A DNA stretch of 64,000 nucleotides from a virus, in IMG/VR virus record IMGVR_UViG_3300010885_020782, positions 62,001-126,000 of that record; one strand, written 5' to 3'. Under the pieces are notes generated by a model. The model was not told where the DNA came from, ran no database searches, and was given only the letters and a program-made list of their open reading frames with translations. Both the position numbers and the translations under genes were made by a program. Shown here piece after piece: positions 32,043 through 40,393 of this stretch; position 1 is the first letter of the stretch, and each line of letters starts with the position of its first letter.

Positions 32043-32570
32043 TTAAAAGTGGAAGTCAATCGGCACTAGGTATTGGCGTGTCGGGTCTTTCTCCACTCGT
32101 TCCCAAAAGAACTCTAGGCTTGCCGAGTGTTCCTTTAGGTCATAAACACCTGTATCAGAACACCAATCATTAGAGAGAAGTCGTCCTAACCGCAGTAAAG
32201 ACCAAGCGTCCATAGTTGAGCCATAGTTATACTTGTTTGGGTTGTAGTCCTCAACAAGTTGTTCTAGGTTGAAGCCTTCTGTTTTTATTTGTTCTAGGTA
32301 TCGCAACATTTCTTTTTTACGATAACTAGCAAAGTCTTTGATAATGTCGTTTGCAAGAACGGGGTTCTCTGTGTATGCAAGAACATCTCTGTTCTCTTCC
32401 CAGCCTTCAAACAATCCTGACCAGCGACCAGCAAGCCCTTCGTCAAGACCCCCGTGCCAATCTGACCACGCAGGGTATGGAGTTTCTGAATAAGTAATAG
32501 TTGTTTTGGCGTAGTCAATAGCGTCCTGTGCGCTATCCGCTTCAATCAACATAATCTGACAAGTGTGCAT
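32043..32570 (-). CDS. Hypothetical aromatic-rich protein
   Basis: A 175-residue protein with many Trp and Tyr (YPAWSDWHGGLDEGLAGRWS). I associate this composition with uncharacterised actinophage proteins but cannot name a family. Its ATG is immediately preceded by the TTTTTAC repeat (AAAAATG), with AAAGGG on the far side of the repeat. Confidence 0.6.
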   Translation of the reverse strand: MHTCQIMLIEADSAQDAIDYAKTTITYSETPYPAWSDWHGGLDEGLAGRWSGLFEGWEENRDVLAYTENPVLANDIIKDFASYRKKEMLRYLEQIKTEGFNLEQLVEDYNPNKYNYGSTMDAWSLLRLGRLLSNDWCSDTGVYDLKEHSASLEFFWERVEKDPTRQYLVPIDFHF

Positions 32571-32625
32571 TTTTACTTTTTACCCTTTCTTTCGTTCTTG
32601 GTTGAGAACTATTATCCCATTTTAT

Positions 32626-33066
32626 TTATGCAAAGTCAAGTAGCAACATCTTTTCATTTTCATACTGTTCCTTCACATAGGAACTCGCACTTTGGAGAGC
32701 CTCTGAAATACTGTCGCATACCCAATCTAAATGCTCTCCGCGACAATACAAGTCAAACCAGTTGTTGTTGTCCCAGTTCAAGGCGTTCTCGCCATTAGCA
32801 AGGCGTAAGTCCTCATCACAATTTATACCTAAGCCATAAAAATCTGACGCAGTTCTAAGGATTGTTTCTGTTGGTTCGTGGATTACACGAACTTCTCCAT
32901 CTGCATAAACATCTACCTCAAACCCTTTATAGGAAACTTGGCAGATAAATCCATCACCTTCATACCAAAGGCTATCGTCTTGTTTTTCTAAGTTGGGAGC
33001 AACTCCAGAAAACATAGAAGCCCAAACAACTTTTGAACCTTCTAATAATTCTTCTACTGTTTTCAC
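32626..33066 (-). CDS. Hypothetical acidic protein
   Basis: The 146-residue protein is acidic with a beta-rich centre (FICQVSYKGFEVDVYADGEV) and helical ends. Unrecognised. AAAGGATAGAAGTG precedes the start. Confidence 0.55.
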   Translation of the reverse strand: MKTVEELLEGSKVVWASMFSGVAPNLEKQDDSLWYEGDGFICQVSYKGFEVDVYADGEVRVIHEPTETILRTASDFYGLGINCDEDLRLANGENALNWDNNNWFDLYCRGEHLDWVCDSISEALQSASSYVKEQYENEKMLLLDFA

Positions 33067-33099
33067 TTCTATCCTTTCGTCATTGGTTTTTACTTTTTA

Positions 33100-33153
33100 C
33101 TAAGTAGTAAGTGAAACCCCACAAAGGGGGTAAGGGGGCTTCACCTACTTAGG
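33100..33153 (-). terminator. Large hairpin after the VWA/MoxR operon
   Basis: CTAAGTAG and GTGAAGCCCC pair with GGGGTTTCAC and CTACTTAG. There is no T-run after the stem, only the A-rich repeat, so termination efficiency is uncertain. Confidence 0.5.
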
Positions 33154-33223
33154 GTGTTGGTTCGCAGGTTCAGTTGTGGTGGAACTGACTTGCGTTGGAA
33201 GGACGCACCACACGAACCAACAC
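33154..33223 (-). ncRNA. Three-way-junction RNA element downstream of the VWA gene
   Basis: GTGTTGGTTCG (33154-33164) pairs perfectly with CGAACCAACAC (33213-33223). Inside are two hairpins, TGCGT/ACGCA (33191-33207) and TCAGTT/AACTGA (33170-33188), each with a seven-base loop and joined by 2-5 nt linkers. It lies 13 bp after the VWA gene stop and is followed by the hairpin at 33100-33153. No open frame explains it. Confidence 0.6.
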
Positions 33224-33236
33224 TTCTTTTAGAACA

Positions 33237-35018
33237 TTAGGCAACCGCCCTCTGTCCAACTCTAGTTAGAGCGTCTGCACACGCCTTGCCAATTACTTCA
33301 CTTGCTTCCGCAGGATTAGTAATGTCGTCAATAACTTTAGCGTATCCACCGCCTAAATCGTTTGCTCTGTGTCCATTACTGAAAGGCAACCAAACAATTG
33401 CAACGCCAGCCTTCTCACATTGAGCCATAGCCCTACGAACATTGGCAGGTTCGTTGCCTGAATAGCAACCATCAGAAACGATTACGAGTAATTTCGCACC
33501 ACTTCCATTTAGTAAGTTGAGAGAACCTTCTAGTGCTTTGTATGCTCGCTCAAACTTTTCAGTTCCGTCCTCTGCTGAATAAACATTTACTTGTTCTAAC
33601 TTTTGTCCTGACTTTAGAACAGGGAAAACATCATTACCGAAATAAACCATAGCGCACTCACCTTGAATACGATTTACTGCTGACGACATTACCCAAGCAG
33701 TTGTAGCCATTGGGTTCATAGCACTTCCCATTGAACCTGAAATATCAACCATAATTCCAACTTTGAGAGTTGGGTCGTCTGTGTGCTTGCGAACTTTCTT
33801 TCGGAAAGGTTCTACCTTTGTATGAATACCGCGAGAGCGTAATGCTTCGCGTTGAATAAGTGCGCGAGTGCGTAAGCGTCCGGGTGGAACTTCACTAGAC
33901 TTCTCAACAACATCTCGCTCACGATACTTAGCCTTCTCTAACCAGCGACCAATAAGAACTGACGCAGAACGCTCCGCACCTGTTGGGTTGCGAGTTTCAA
34001 CTAACTTACTATCAGTTCTACTCTTACCCGGCCCTGACGACTTTGAGAAAATCTCTGTTGAGATTTCTTTATTCTCTAAGCGTTCCTGACTTTCCTTAGC
34101 CTTTGATTGTGCTTGCTCTTTCCAATCATCTGATTGCTCTGCGTCAGAGAGTTCCCCGAAGTTATTTACTTCTACTGTTGAAGCACCTTCATCTAGTGCC
34201 TCAAGAATTTTCTCTAGCATTTCTCTAGGGATAGGGAAGCAACCTTGTGTGCCTTCCTCATCTCCGCGCTCTTTCGCTAACTCACGAACAATTTTTGCCC
34301 ACTCAATAGCGATAGGGTAAATATCTGTAAGGTCAGTATCGTTAGTGTGGAATTGTGCTTGACGAGCAAGCGAGCGCAACTTCTCAACAACTTCAAGACC
34401 AAGTTCCTTCTCAATCATTTCTGTAATCTGACTTACTTCATCTGCGTCAAGAATACCTGCGTCAATGCGACTATGAACAAGACCAACAAGATTAGTAAGT
34501 GATTGAGTTGTGCTTGTCTTTTCCGCACCTTCTTTTACATCTCCAATAACAATTTCCATAGCGCAAGCACGAAGGAAAGGACGAGCAGTTGGCATAGCAG
34601 TTAGACCGCGATACTCAATGCGACTTTCCTCTAGCAATACAAGTGCTTGGTATTCGTCAGACTTTAGTTCGCTATACGCCTTTGGCATAGACCAACTAGA
34701 GAAGCGAGCGTGGAAGGCTTCGTGCATAATCGCACCTATCGCCTTTGGATATTCGTAATGAGTTGAACGATTAGTTAGGTCGCCAATTTGTTCGGGTGTA
34801 ATACCTTTTCCAAACGCAACTTCAACATTTACTTCAACTTCTGAAAGTGTTGGGTTGTAGCAAGCAGGAGCGATACCACCTGCACCTGCGCCAACATAAG
34901 CAACTAAATCTCCGCGATTAGACCACTTGTTAGCAAGTGTTCCTATGTCGCGTCCTACTGATAACCACTCAACAGGCGTATGCGCTGTTCGTGTATCGTC
35001 AAACTTTAGATGAGCCAT
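33237..35018 (-). CDS. VWA protein with N-terminal zincin-like domain
   Basis: The 593-residue protein has a metallopeptidase-like HEAFH (H99, E100, H103) in an N-terminal domain, followed by a charged linker, and a C-terminal VWA domain with the MIDAS motif DISGS (D425, S427, S429). The arrangement matches DUF2201_N plus VWA-like proteins that work with MoxR AAA+ ATPases. The MoxR gene lies directly upstream, 173 bp away. Together they likely form a chaperone or metal-insertion type complex; the substrate is not visible. Promoter TTGACA-17-GATACT at 35063-35091. Confidence 0.8.
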   Translation of the reverse strand: MAHLKFDDTRTAHTPVEWLSVGRDIGTLANKWSNRGDLVAYVGAGAGGIAPACYNPTLSEVEVNVEVAFGKGITPEQIGDLTNRSTHYEYPKAIGAIMHEAFHARFSSWSMPKAYSELKSDEYQALVLLEESRIEYRGLTAMPTARPFLRACAMEIVIGDVKEGAEKTSTTQSLTNLVGLVHSRIDAGILDADEVSQITEMIEKELGLEVVEKLRSLARQAQFHTNDTDLTDIYPIAIEWAKIVRELAKERGDEEGTQGCFPIPREMLEKILEALDEGASTVEVNNFGELSDAEQSDDWKEQAQSKAKESQERLENKEISTEIFSKSSGPGKSRTDSKLVETRNPTGAERSASVLIGRWLEKAKYRERDVVEKSSEVPPGRLRTRALIQREALRSRGIHTKVEPFRKKVRKHTDDPTLKVGIMVDISGSMGSAMNPMATTAWVMSSAVNRIQGECAMVYFGNDVFPVLKSGQKLEQVNVYSAEDGTEKFERAYKALEGSLNLLNGSGAKLLVIVSDGCYSGNEPANVRRAMAQCEKAGVAIVWLPFSNGHRANDLGGGYAKVIDDITNPAEASEVIGKACADALTRVGQRAVA

Positions 35019-35062
35019 TTCTTTCCCCTTCGTTAGTATCAGGCTTCCGACCTGATAAACCT

Positions 35063-35091
35063 AGTATCCTCTTTTGTTTTCCTTTTGTCAA
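35063..35091 (-). promoter_or_regulatory. TTGACA-17-GATACT promoter
   Basis: Read leftward, boxes at 35086-35091 and 35063-35068 precede the VWA gene. Confidence 0.6.
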
Positions 35092-35191
35092 ATCCTGTCT
35101 TTGGCGTGTTGGGGGTAGATAGGGGGAGCGAGCGCACCCAAGAAGGCTCACTCAACCCCTACCCGAACCAAAACCTAGCGACAGGGAAGGG

Positions 35192-36241
35192 CTAGATTTT
35201 GGCTGTCTTACACTCTGCTCCGAAGGAGCGAGAGAGAACATCTGCGACAGTTGCTCTGTCGTTTTCAGGTGCGCCAGCAATCAGATTAGAGATAGCAAAC
35301 TCTGCTCCGAAAGTTGTTGAAATGTCGCGGAACGCGAGCAACTCACGCATTTGAGGACACCAAGAAACTTCGTTAGAAAGTTGCTTGCGTGAAAGATTTT
35401 GTGAAGCAGTAATCAACATAGCAGGAACGCCAAGTTTCTTAGCCAAGTTCCAATCAGTTGTCATTTCAACTTGGAGAGTGAAACGAGAAGTCAATGCTTC
35501 GCTAATACGAACTCCGGGTGCGTTTGGATTTGTAGCACTCACCACAAAGAAATCAGGGTGAGCCTTGACAACTCCGCGTTCAGGATTGGCAGATACAAAT
35601 ACTTCTCTGCGTCCGTCCATAGCACCATAAAGGATTGAAAGAACTTTAGGGTCAATCAAACCAATTTCGTCAATAAAATAAACCCAACCATTTTCCATAC
35701 ACTTGACTAAATCTCCGTCCAGCCAATCGTATGTTCCACTTGGTGATTGAATAAAGTTTCCAAGTAAATCAGAAACTTCAATGTCTCCGTGTCCAACGAG
35801 TGTTCGCATTTCAGCACCGAAGGTTGCTTCAACCAACGCAGTTTTACCTGTGCCGGGTGCGCCATAAAACATTGGGAACAAAGGCGAACCTTCGTTTGTA
35901 AGAACTGATTGCTTAGTTGCTTCTCTCGCATTACGCAGAGCCATTACATCTTGGTGTGTTCCCCACATACGAGCAACATACTTAGAACCATTAGGTCGGA
36001 AATAAACATCATCTCCAACTAGAGCGTCAATGCTTGGTAGAGAACTCATCTTAGGTTTTCTTGGCTTTCTATCTGCGCCACTTGCGCGAGCAACATAGCG
36101 ACCACTTGGGGGAACAACTGCACTAAGTGTAGTTGAAGCAACTTCATTTACTCCCTGTGTGGCAACTTCAATAATCGTATCCCAAAGGCTTGGGGTCAGA
36201 TTTGGACTTAGTTGAGCATACTGCTCTTTCATTGTTGTCAT
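35192..36241 (-). CDS. MoxR-type AAA+ ATPase
   Basis: The 349-residue ATPase has Walker A GAPGTGKT (127-134), Walker B YFIDE (188-192), a sensor-type VVSATNPN and an arginine-rich C-terminal half. MoxR ATPases act with VWA proteins to remodel or activate enzyme complexes. Its VWA partner is immediately downstream and a small co-transcribed protein lies upstream at 36268. Phage versions are known in actinophages but their role is unsettled. Confidence 0.82.
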   Translation of the reverse strand: MTTMKEQYAQLSPNLTPSLWDTIIEVATQGVNEVASTTLSAVVPPSGRYVARASGADRKPRKPKMSSLPSIDALVGDDVYFRPNGSKYVARMWGTHQDVMALRNAREATKQSVLTNEGSPLFPMFYGAPGTGKTALVEATFGAEMRTLVGHGDIEVSDLLGNFIQSPSGTYDWLDGDLVKCMENGWVYFIDEIGLIDPKVLSILYGAMDGRREVFVSANPERGVVKAHPDFFVVSATNPNAPGVRISEALTSRFTLQVEMTTDWNLAKKLGVPAMLITASQNLSRKQLSNEVSWCPQMRELLAFRDISTTFGAEFAISNLIAGAPENDRATVADVLSRSFGAECKTAKI

Positions 36242-36267
36242 TTTGTATTTCTCCCTGTCTTTCTTTT

Positions 36268-36723
36268 TTATACTAATTCAGGAAAGGCGAGAGCCTTCCG
36301 AGATAGATGAACACGATAAAGTATCTTATTAGGTGTCTTACCTTTGGCAAGGTCGTCTGCGTCTCCGCGAGATACCTCTACAAGTATTGGAGTCTTTTCT
36401 AAAGACCAACCCTGACTAATCACACTATCAAAGTATGAAGTTGCGTGGCGCATACGAAGTTCTGTGAAGTTCTCTTTCGCGCTATCTTGGAGTGTTGAAC
36501 CACTTTCTACGATTTCCTCTAATTCCTTAGAGCGCAGAACAGAAGTTTTCCATTGTTTGCGTGGAGTGCTTGGTGTAATCACTCGGCGAACAAAGGTCAT
36601 AGGAACTAAAGTTCCTGCTGTTGTGTAAGCGTCAGGAGTAATAATGACTTGCATTACTTGTCCTGTCTTACGGAACTCGGCATAAACTCCGACTCCCTGA
36701 ACATCTTTTTCTTTACTTAGCAC
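36268..36723 (-). CDS. Hypothetical protein of the MoxR-VWA operon
   Basis: A 151-residue protein with a beta-rich N-terminal half (GVGVYAEFRKTGQVMQVIIT) and a helical middle. Unrecognised; its position as first gene of the MoxR operon suggests a partner or substrate. Two promoters lie upstream, TTGACA/AATAAT at 36762-36790 and TTGACA-17-TACACT just right of it. Confidence 0.6.
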   Translation of the reverse strand: MLSKEKDVQGVGVYAEFRKTGQVMQVIITPDAYTTAGTLVPMTFVRRVITPSTPRKQWKTSVLRSKELEEIVESGSTLQDSAKENFTELRMRHATSYFDSVISQGWSLEKTPILVEVSRGDADDLAKGKTPNKILYRVHLSRKALAFPELV

Positions 36724-36845
36724 TTGGGTGTTCCTTTCGTTTAGTTTTGCTAGGTAAGAGAATTATTACCGAACACTTCCCGATTGTCAAGTTCTGACCT
36801 TCGGCGTGTCTCCCCCTAATTCTCCCTGCCTGTGGGGGTGGTGTA

Positions 36846-36874
36846 AGTGTAAAGGTTTGCTAGGCGATTGTCAA
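36846..36874 (-). promoter_or_regulatory. TTGACA-17-TACACT promoter
   Basis: Read leftward the sequence near 36846-36874 shows TTGACA and TACACT 17 bp apart, overlapping the end of the 78-residue gene, so it fires into the MoxR operon. Confidence 0.6.
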
Positions 36875-37107
36875 ATCGTGTCAGGGTCAGGCAAATCCAT
36901 CAAGAGGTTTCCATACTGCCGAGATACTTCTACTGCCTTACTGCCTCTATCGCTGTCTGTGCAGTTCTCAACTTCTGCCCAGTCTTCCTCTGTCCAAAAT
37001 TGGGTTTGGCAAAGGACAATCCCATCTGCACTTCCATAATTTCCGTCCATAGCAAAGTAATGGATTTGTGGTTGTGGTGGCATTTTTTCATTTAGTTCTT
37101 CTGACAT
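36871..37107 (-). CDS. Hypothetical protein
   Basis: A 78-residue acidic protein with two prolines-rich ends (NEKMPPQPQIHYFAMDGNYG) and a late CTDSDRGS. Unrecognised. It overlaps the Api92-like gene by one base. Confidence 0.55.
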   Translation of the reverse strand: MSEELNEKMPPQPQIHYFAMDGNYGSADGIVLCQTQFWTEEDWAEVENCTDSDRGSKAVEVSRQYGNLLMDLPDPDTI

Positions 37108-37787
37108 TATTCAGCACCTACTATTTCTATCTCACGAACTTCGTGAAGTTCTATTGGTTTGGTTTTGTTCGGACAATCTTTATACCACTCGTCTTCATCT
37201 TCTTCACTAGCGCAACGACAACCATCTACATTATCTCTATCAACATAATCTTTGTGTGAGTCAGGTATGTCGTATTCACTAACAATGCTAGAGCCTTCTT
37301 TTGTCCAAAGGATTTCTCCACCCCAGCCTTGTTCTTCTTCATACTCCAAAGTTATTTCTAACTCGGGGTGTTGAACAGATAGTTCCTCAATAACAGGAAG
37401 TGGTGGCGACCACGCAGTATCAAAACGATACGAAATGTGTGTAGCAGACTCGCTAGTTATTTCTGTCGCAGACCAATCATTTGGGCTGTCTGATTTAGCG
37501 ACATCCCACTTAGTTCCCCATTTATTGTTGTTGAAGTTATACCAGTTGTATTCAGTTTCACCAGTAGCCTTACCATCTTCAAATCCGTGAGTCCCGAAGT
37601 ATTCCTCTAACTTATCTTCAGGTGGAGCAATAATGTTCCAAAACGAAAAGATGGGGTTTGAGTAAATAGTTGGTTCTTTATCTTCGCCATACTGTTTTAC
37701 AAGTGGCTTGTTTAGTTGAGCCTTTACTTTCGCAATGGCTTCTTCTGTTCCCTCTATTGAAAGATTGTTATAGACATAGTTTGGCAT
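37107..37787 (-). CDS. Api92-like / DUF1281-type protein
   Basis: The 226-residue acidic protein opens with MPNYVYNNLSIEGTEEAIAK, the signature start of DUF1281/Api92-like phage and plasmid proteins with a ferredoxin-like fold, and contains WGTKWDVAKS and YRFDTAWSPPLPVIEEL, also typical. The role is unknown. Promoter TTGACA-16-TAGACT at 37815-37842. Confidence 0.75.
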   Translation of the reverse strand: MPNYVYNNLSIEGTEEAIAKVKAQLNKPLVKQYGEDKEPTIYSNPIFSFWNIIAPPEDKLEEYFGTHGFEDGKATGETEYNWYNFNNNKWGTKWDVAKSDSPNDWSATEITSESATHISYRFDTAWSPPLPVIEELSVQHPELEITLEYEEEQGWGGEILWTKEGSSIVSEYDIPDSHKDYVDRDNVDGCRCASEEDEDEWYKDCPNKTKPIELHEVREIEIVGAE

Positions 37788-37827
37788 TGGACTTCCTTTC
37801 TGTTGGTTGGTGTAAGTCTAACGATTT

Positions 37828-38094
37828 TTATTTTTCTGTCAAGCGCCGAAACTCGGGAAGTGTGTAGTCGGGAAGTCCGAACAAGAACCCACCGCCATTT
37901 CCTTCTTCATCTTGCGATACAACAAGTTCCGTTAGTTGTCCGTTAGCAAGTTTGACGAGGAACATAGGAAATCCTTTTCCACCGAACTCGTCTGTGTCTG
38001 TGCGTAGGAACTTCACAATAGTTGCTCCGTTGAGTGCGGAGTAGTATCCAGCGTTCCAGCGTTCTTGTATCGTGTCTTGTTTTGTAGCGGTCAT
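37828..38094 (-). CDS. Hypothetical protein
   Basis: An 88-residue protein (MTATKQDTIQERWNAGYYSA...) with a beta-rich centre and a glycine stretch EGNGGGFLFGLP. Unrecognised. Confidence 0.6.
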   Translation of the reverse strand: MTATKQDTIQERWNAGYYSALNGATIVKFLRTDTDEFGGKGFPMFLVKLANGQLTELVVSQDEEGNGGGFLFGLPDYTLPEFRRLTEK

Positions 38095-38098
38095 TGTT

Positions 38099-38251
38099 TT
38101 ATTCTCCCTGTTCCTCTAATGCACGGCGCTTGTTCTCCAAACGAGTGCGGTTGCGTTTAGTTCTCTTGTCAGCGAACACCTGTGCTTTTTGGTTCAGCAC
38201 AAAGCGACCTCGCAAGCGAAGCAAGCCGTCAAGAGCGTTTTTCTTTTTCAT
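38099..38251 (-). CDS. 50-residue basic protein, leaderless
   Basis: MKKKNALDGLLRLRGRFVLN followed by a lysine/arginine-rich helix; it could bind nucleic acid. The TAGACT box (38258-38263, 16 bp from TTGACA) ends seven bases before the ATG, so the transcript is probably leaderless. Confidence 0.55.
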   Translation of the reverse strand: MKKKNALDGLLRLRGRFVLNQKAQVFADKRTKRNRTRLENKRRALEEQGE

Positions 38252-38597
38252 AGCACCAGTCTAACGCTTGCCGTTGATTTGTCAAGCCCCGTTGCTGAAG
38301 ACACGCCGACTTCCTAACAACTTCTTTAGCGGGGCTCAGCGCATCTGCTACTTTTTACTTTTTACTCGGTTCGGTATAAGCGCTCGCCGTTTTTACTTTT
38401 TACTCTCCAGGCCCTGGCGGTTGGTGCACTTCCAAATAACTTATACAGCGCTGGCAGCAAATGTTTTCTGGTGCACTTCCGAACAACTTCAAGATGTCAA
38501 GACGGCGGCGGAAATCTTCAGCGGTTAGATAAAAGAAAAAGCGTGCCAACTCCGTGTCTCGCACGAAATTATTGGCACGCCGTTTGTTGCGTTTGAA
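38252..38597. promoter_or_regulatory. Gap with two heptamer repeats and three ACTTCC elements
   Basis: Right to left: a terminator (38531-38580), two near-identical GTGCACTTCCAAATAACTT-type elements at about 38428 and 38474, TTTTTAC repeats at 38389 and 38351, a third ACTTCC...AACTT element with GACACGCCG at 38300-38320, and the promoter of the 50-residue gene. No gene is seen. Confidence 0.6.
38531..38580 (-). terminator. Rho-independent terminator
   Basis: GCGTGCCAA (38541-38549) pairs with TTGGCACGC (38572-38580), with a nested CGTG/CACG, followed leftward by TTTTTCTTTT. Confidence 0.85.
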
Positions 38598-38726
38598 TTA
38601 GTCTTTGGTGTCGGGGCAGACTTCCTCTAGGTTTGAATCATCCTGCTTTACAGCGCAGATGGAACAAATGGTAATCATCCCGAAGCCGTCATCCCTATCG
38701 GGAATCTCAACGAATAAGTGGTTCAT
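38598..38726 (-). CDS. 42-residue CxxC-type protein
   Basis: MNHLFVEIPDRDDGFGMITI then CSICAVK and a late VCPDTKD. Likely small zinc-binding protein. ATG 38726 is used; the longer frame has no ribosome binding site. Confidence 0.5.
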   Translation of the reverse strand: MNHLFVEIPDRDDGFGMITICSICAVKQDDSNLEEVCPDTKD

Positions 38727-38736
38727 AGATGTAATC

Positions 38737-39162
38737 TTACAATAACTCCGCTGGCACTTCAGGCTCGTAGGTGTGTGGAGTGCGCTGTTTCCATCCGCTG
38801 TCTCCCACCATCTTGAACTCAAAGATACGCCCTAGAGCATCCGCAACTTGTTCGCTAATGTCTGTCCAGCCCTCGCCCTCTGTATTGAGCGAGCCCGCGT
38901 TTGGAATGTTCGGCAAGTCCGAATCCTCTGTGTAATCGCCATAGACAAAACATCTGTCGCCAGCCCAACGAGCCGAGACCGAAGTCATAGGCAAGTCGCC
39001 CCCACCGCGATTAGGCGATGCCGTTGTTAGAACATAGAGAGCATCCGAAAGACTTCCATTGAAATCTCCGATGTGTTCCCATTGCTTTAGACCCAAGCCG
39101 AGTGCGTGTGGCACTACAACTTCCTTCTTATCGTAATTTACTAAAACGTGATACTGACCCAT
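38737..39162 (-). CDS. Conserved hypothetical protein (MGQYHVLVNYDKKE family)
   Basis: The 141-residue protein starts MGQYHVLVNYDKKEVVVPHA and LGLGLKQWEH, a signature of a family widespread in actinophages and archaeal viruses with unknown function. Later segments (ARWAGDRCFVYGDYTEDSDL) fit too. It ends five codons before the 42-residue gene. Confidence 0.7.
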   Translation of the reverse strand: MGQYHVLVNYDKKEVVVPHALGLGLKQWEHIGDFNGSLSDALYVLTTASPNRGGGDLPMTSVSARWAGDRCFVYGDYTEDSDLPNIPNAGSLNTEGEGWTDISEQVADALGRIFEFKMVGDSGWKQRTPHTYEPEVPAELL

Positions 39163-39166
39163 CCCT

Positions 39167-39364
39167 TTACCCTTTCACTTCGTAGATACATTCCATACCT
39201 ACATCTTTTTTTGACTTGATGAGAGATTTTACAAACTCCCCCATCAACTCGCCAGCGCGAACTTCCGCGTCATAGATGTCCGCGTCAGAATCTCCAACGA
39301 GTTCATCTAAGTCGTATTCCTTTACAAGGCTTACAACTATCTTTGTCTTTTTTCTTTTTGTCAT
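39167..39364 (-). CDS. Small acidic/basic protein
   Basis: 65 residues, basic start (MTKRKKTKIVVSLVKEYDLD) and acidic middle. Overlaps the LTDEQW protein by four bases. Unrecognised. Confidence 0.55.
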   Translation of the reverse strand: MTKRKKTKIVVSLVKEYDLDELVGDSDADIYDAEVRAGELMGEFVKSLIKSKKDVGMECIYEVKG

Positions 39365-39648
39365 TCTTCTTCCTCAATACCGAATTCTTGACGAATGGTA
39401 TCTACTGTCTCCATCCAAACCGCGGCACGAGTCTCATTGAGGACATCATCGTTTTCCCAAAGGTGTAAAAACCTTAGCCATTGTTCGTCTGTAAGTTCAA
39501 CATCAAGGTCAGACTCAACATCGGACTTTGAATAGACGTTGTAACTAACAATTTCATCTTCTTCAAATTCTTGCGAGACATACTCCGCAAGTGCGCCAGC
39601 AGTAATAAACGGGCTTTCTTCTTCTAGTTCTTCTACTTCGTTACTCAT
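39361..39648 (-). CDS. LTDEQW-family acidic protein
   Basis: The 95-residue very acidic protein has FEEDEIVSYNVYSKSDVESD then VELTDEQWLRFLHLWE. It is related to the genes at 31356 and 40007 by this motif. Overlaps both neighbours (ATGA). Confidence 0.6.
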   Translation of the reverse strand: MSNEVEELEEESPFITAGALAEYVSQEFEEDEIVSYNVYSKSDVESDLDVELTDEQWLRFLHLWENDDVLNETRAAVWMETVDTIRQEFGIEEEE

Positions 39649-39821
39649 TTTAGTTCATACTCCATTTCCCAAGAAGCATCAGGCCAATGCAGGTCGTGTT
39701 GCGCTGACTCTATTGCCCCTAGGTCGTCTAGGTGTGCATTTATTTTTTTGTTTGCTTCTGCTTCATTTTTAGCAGAAACATTCCCTGCAAGTTTTATTAC
39801 GAACGCGTAATTGTTTTGCAT
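39645..39821 (-). CDS. 58-residue hypothetical protein
   Basis: MQNNYAFVIKLAGNVSAKNE and an acidic helix. It overlaps the next gene by four bases. Promoter TTGACA-16-TAGACT at 39850-39877 lies just upstream. Confidence 0.55.
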   Translation of the reverse strand: MQNNYAFVIKLAGNVSAKNEAEANKKINAHLDDLGAIESAQHDLHWPDASWEMEYELK

Positions 39822-39866
39822 AACTTTCCTTTCGTTGGTTGGTGGTGTAAGTCTAATGATTTATTT

Positions 39867-40010
39867 CTAATTGTCAAGTATCTCTACATACTCGTCATCG
39901 CCAACTTCTTTGAGGTTGGTGTAGATAATAATTTGCCCCTCATTGTCTTTGTCTACTGAATAGTTGGGTGCAAATTTTGCAATCGCTGTTCTAAAGTCGT
40001 ATCCATTCAT
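39867..40010 (-). CDS. 47-residue acidic protein
   Basis: MNGYDFRTAIAKFAPNYSVD followed by a beta hairpin (EGQIIIYTNLKEV). Overlaps the upstream gene by four bases. Unrecognised. Confidence 0.55.
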   Translation of the reverse strand: MNGYDFRTAIAKFAPNYSVDKDNEGQIIIYTNLKEVGDDEYVEILDN

Positions 40011-40252
40011 TTCACAATCTCCGCATACTCGCTAGACATTTCGCTAAGGACATTTGAAAGATGTTGGTCGTGGGGGTCAAGCCCTCCAGAAGATTCCATC
40101 TCCTCAACCATTTTGAGCCAGCCCTCGTCTGTGAGAGTCATCTCATCTTCCTCGGGATAATCAAATGTATCTTTTGAATAAATCAAAACAATAACTTCAT
40201 CTTCAGCATCGTAGTTCGTGGTTACCATTTGGACCAGGTCTTTGACTTTCAT
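40007..40252 (-). CDS. LTDE.W-family acidic protein
   Basis: The 81-residue protein has VKDLVQMVTTNYDAEDEVIV and MTLTDEGWLKMVEEM, the family pattern shared with 31356 and 39361. ATG 40252 follows AAAGGAAGTTGT. A structured leader lies upstream. Confidence 0.6.
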   Translation of the reverse strand: MKVKDLVQMVTTNYDAEDEVIVLIYSKDTFDYPEEDEMTLTDEGWLKMVEEMESSGGLDPHDQHLSNVLSEMSSEYAEIVK

Positions 40253-40274
40253 ACAACTTCCTTTCATTGGTTGG

Positions 40275-40350
40275 TGTGTCTGGGTAACGGGCTTTTTGGC
40301 CTAGGACCTCAACCCTCTTCGTCATCCATCTGGAATTCGCCCCAGACACA
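40275..40350 (-). ncRNA. Structured 5' leader with ten-pair closing stem
   Basis: TGTGTCTGGG (40275-40284) pairs with CCCAGACACA (40341-40350). The promoter (TTGACA 40380-40385, 17 bp, TTAGAT 40357-40362) starts RNA at about 40350, so the 5' end closes the stem and the other arm lies 22 nt before the ATG. It also holds a six-codon frame MDDEEG. Confidence 0.5.
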
Positions 40351-40393
40351 AGACGTATCTAAACATACTGAAATCAGGTTGTCAAGTCCTAGG

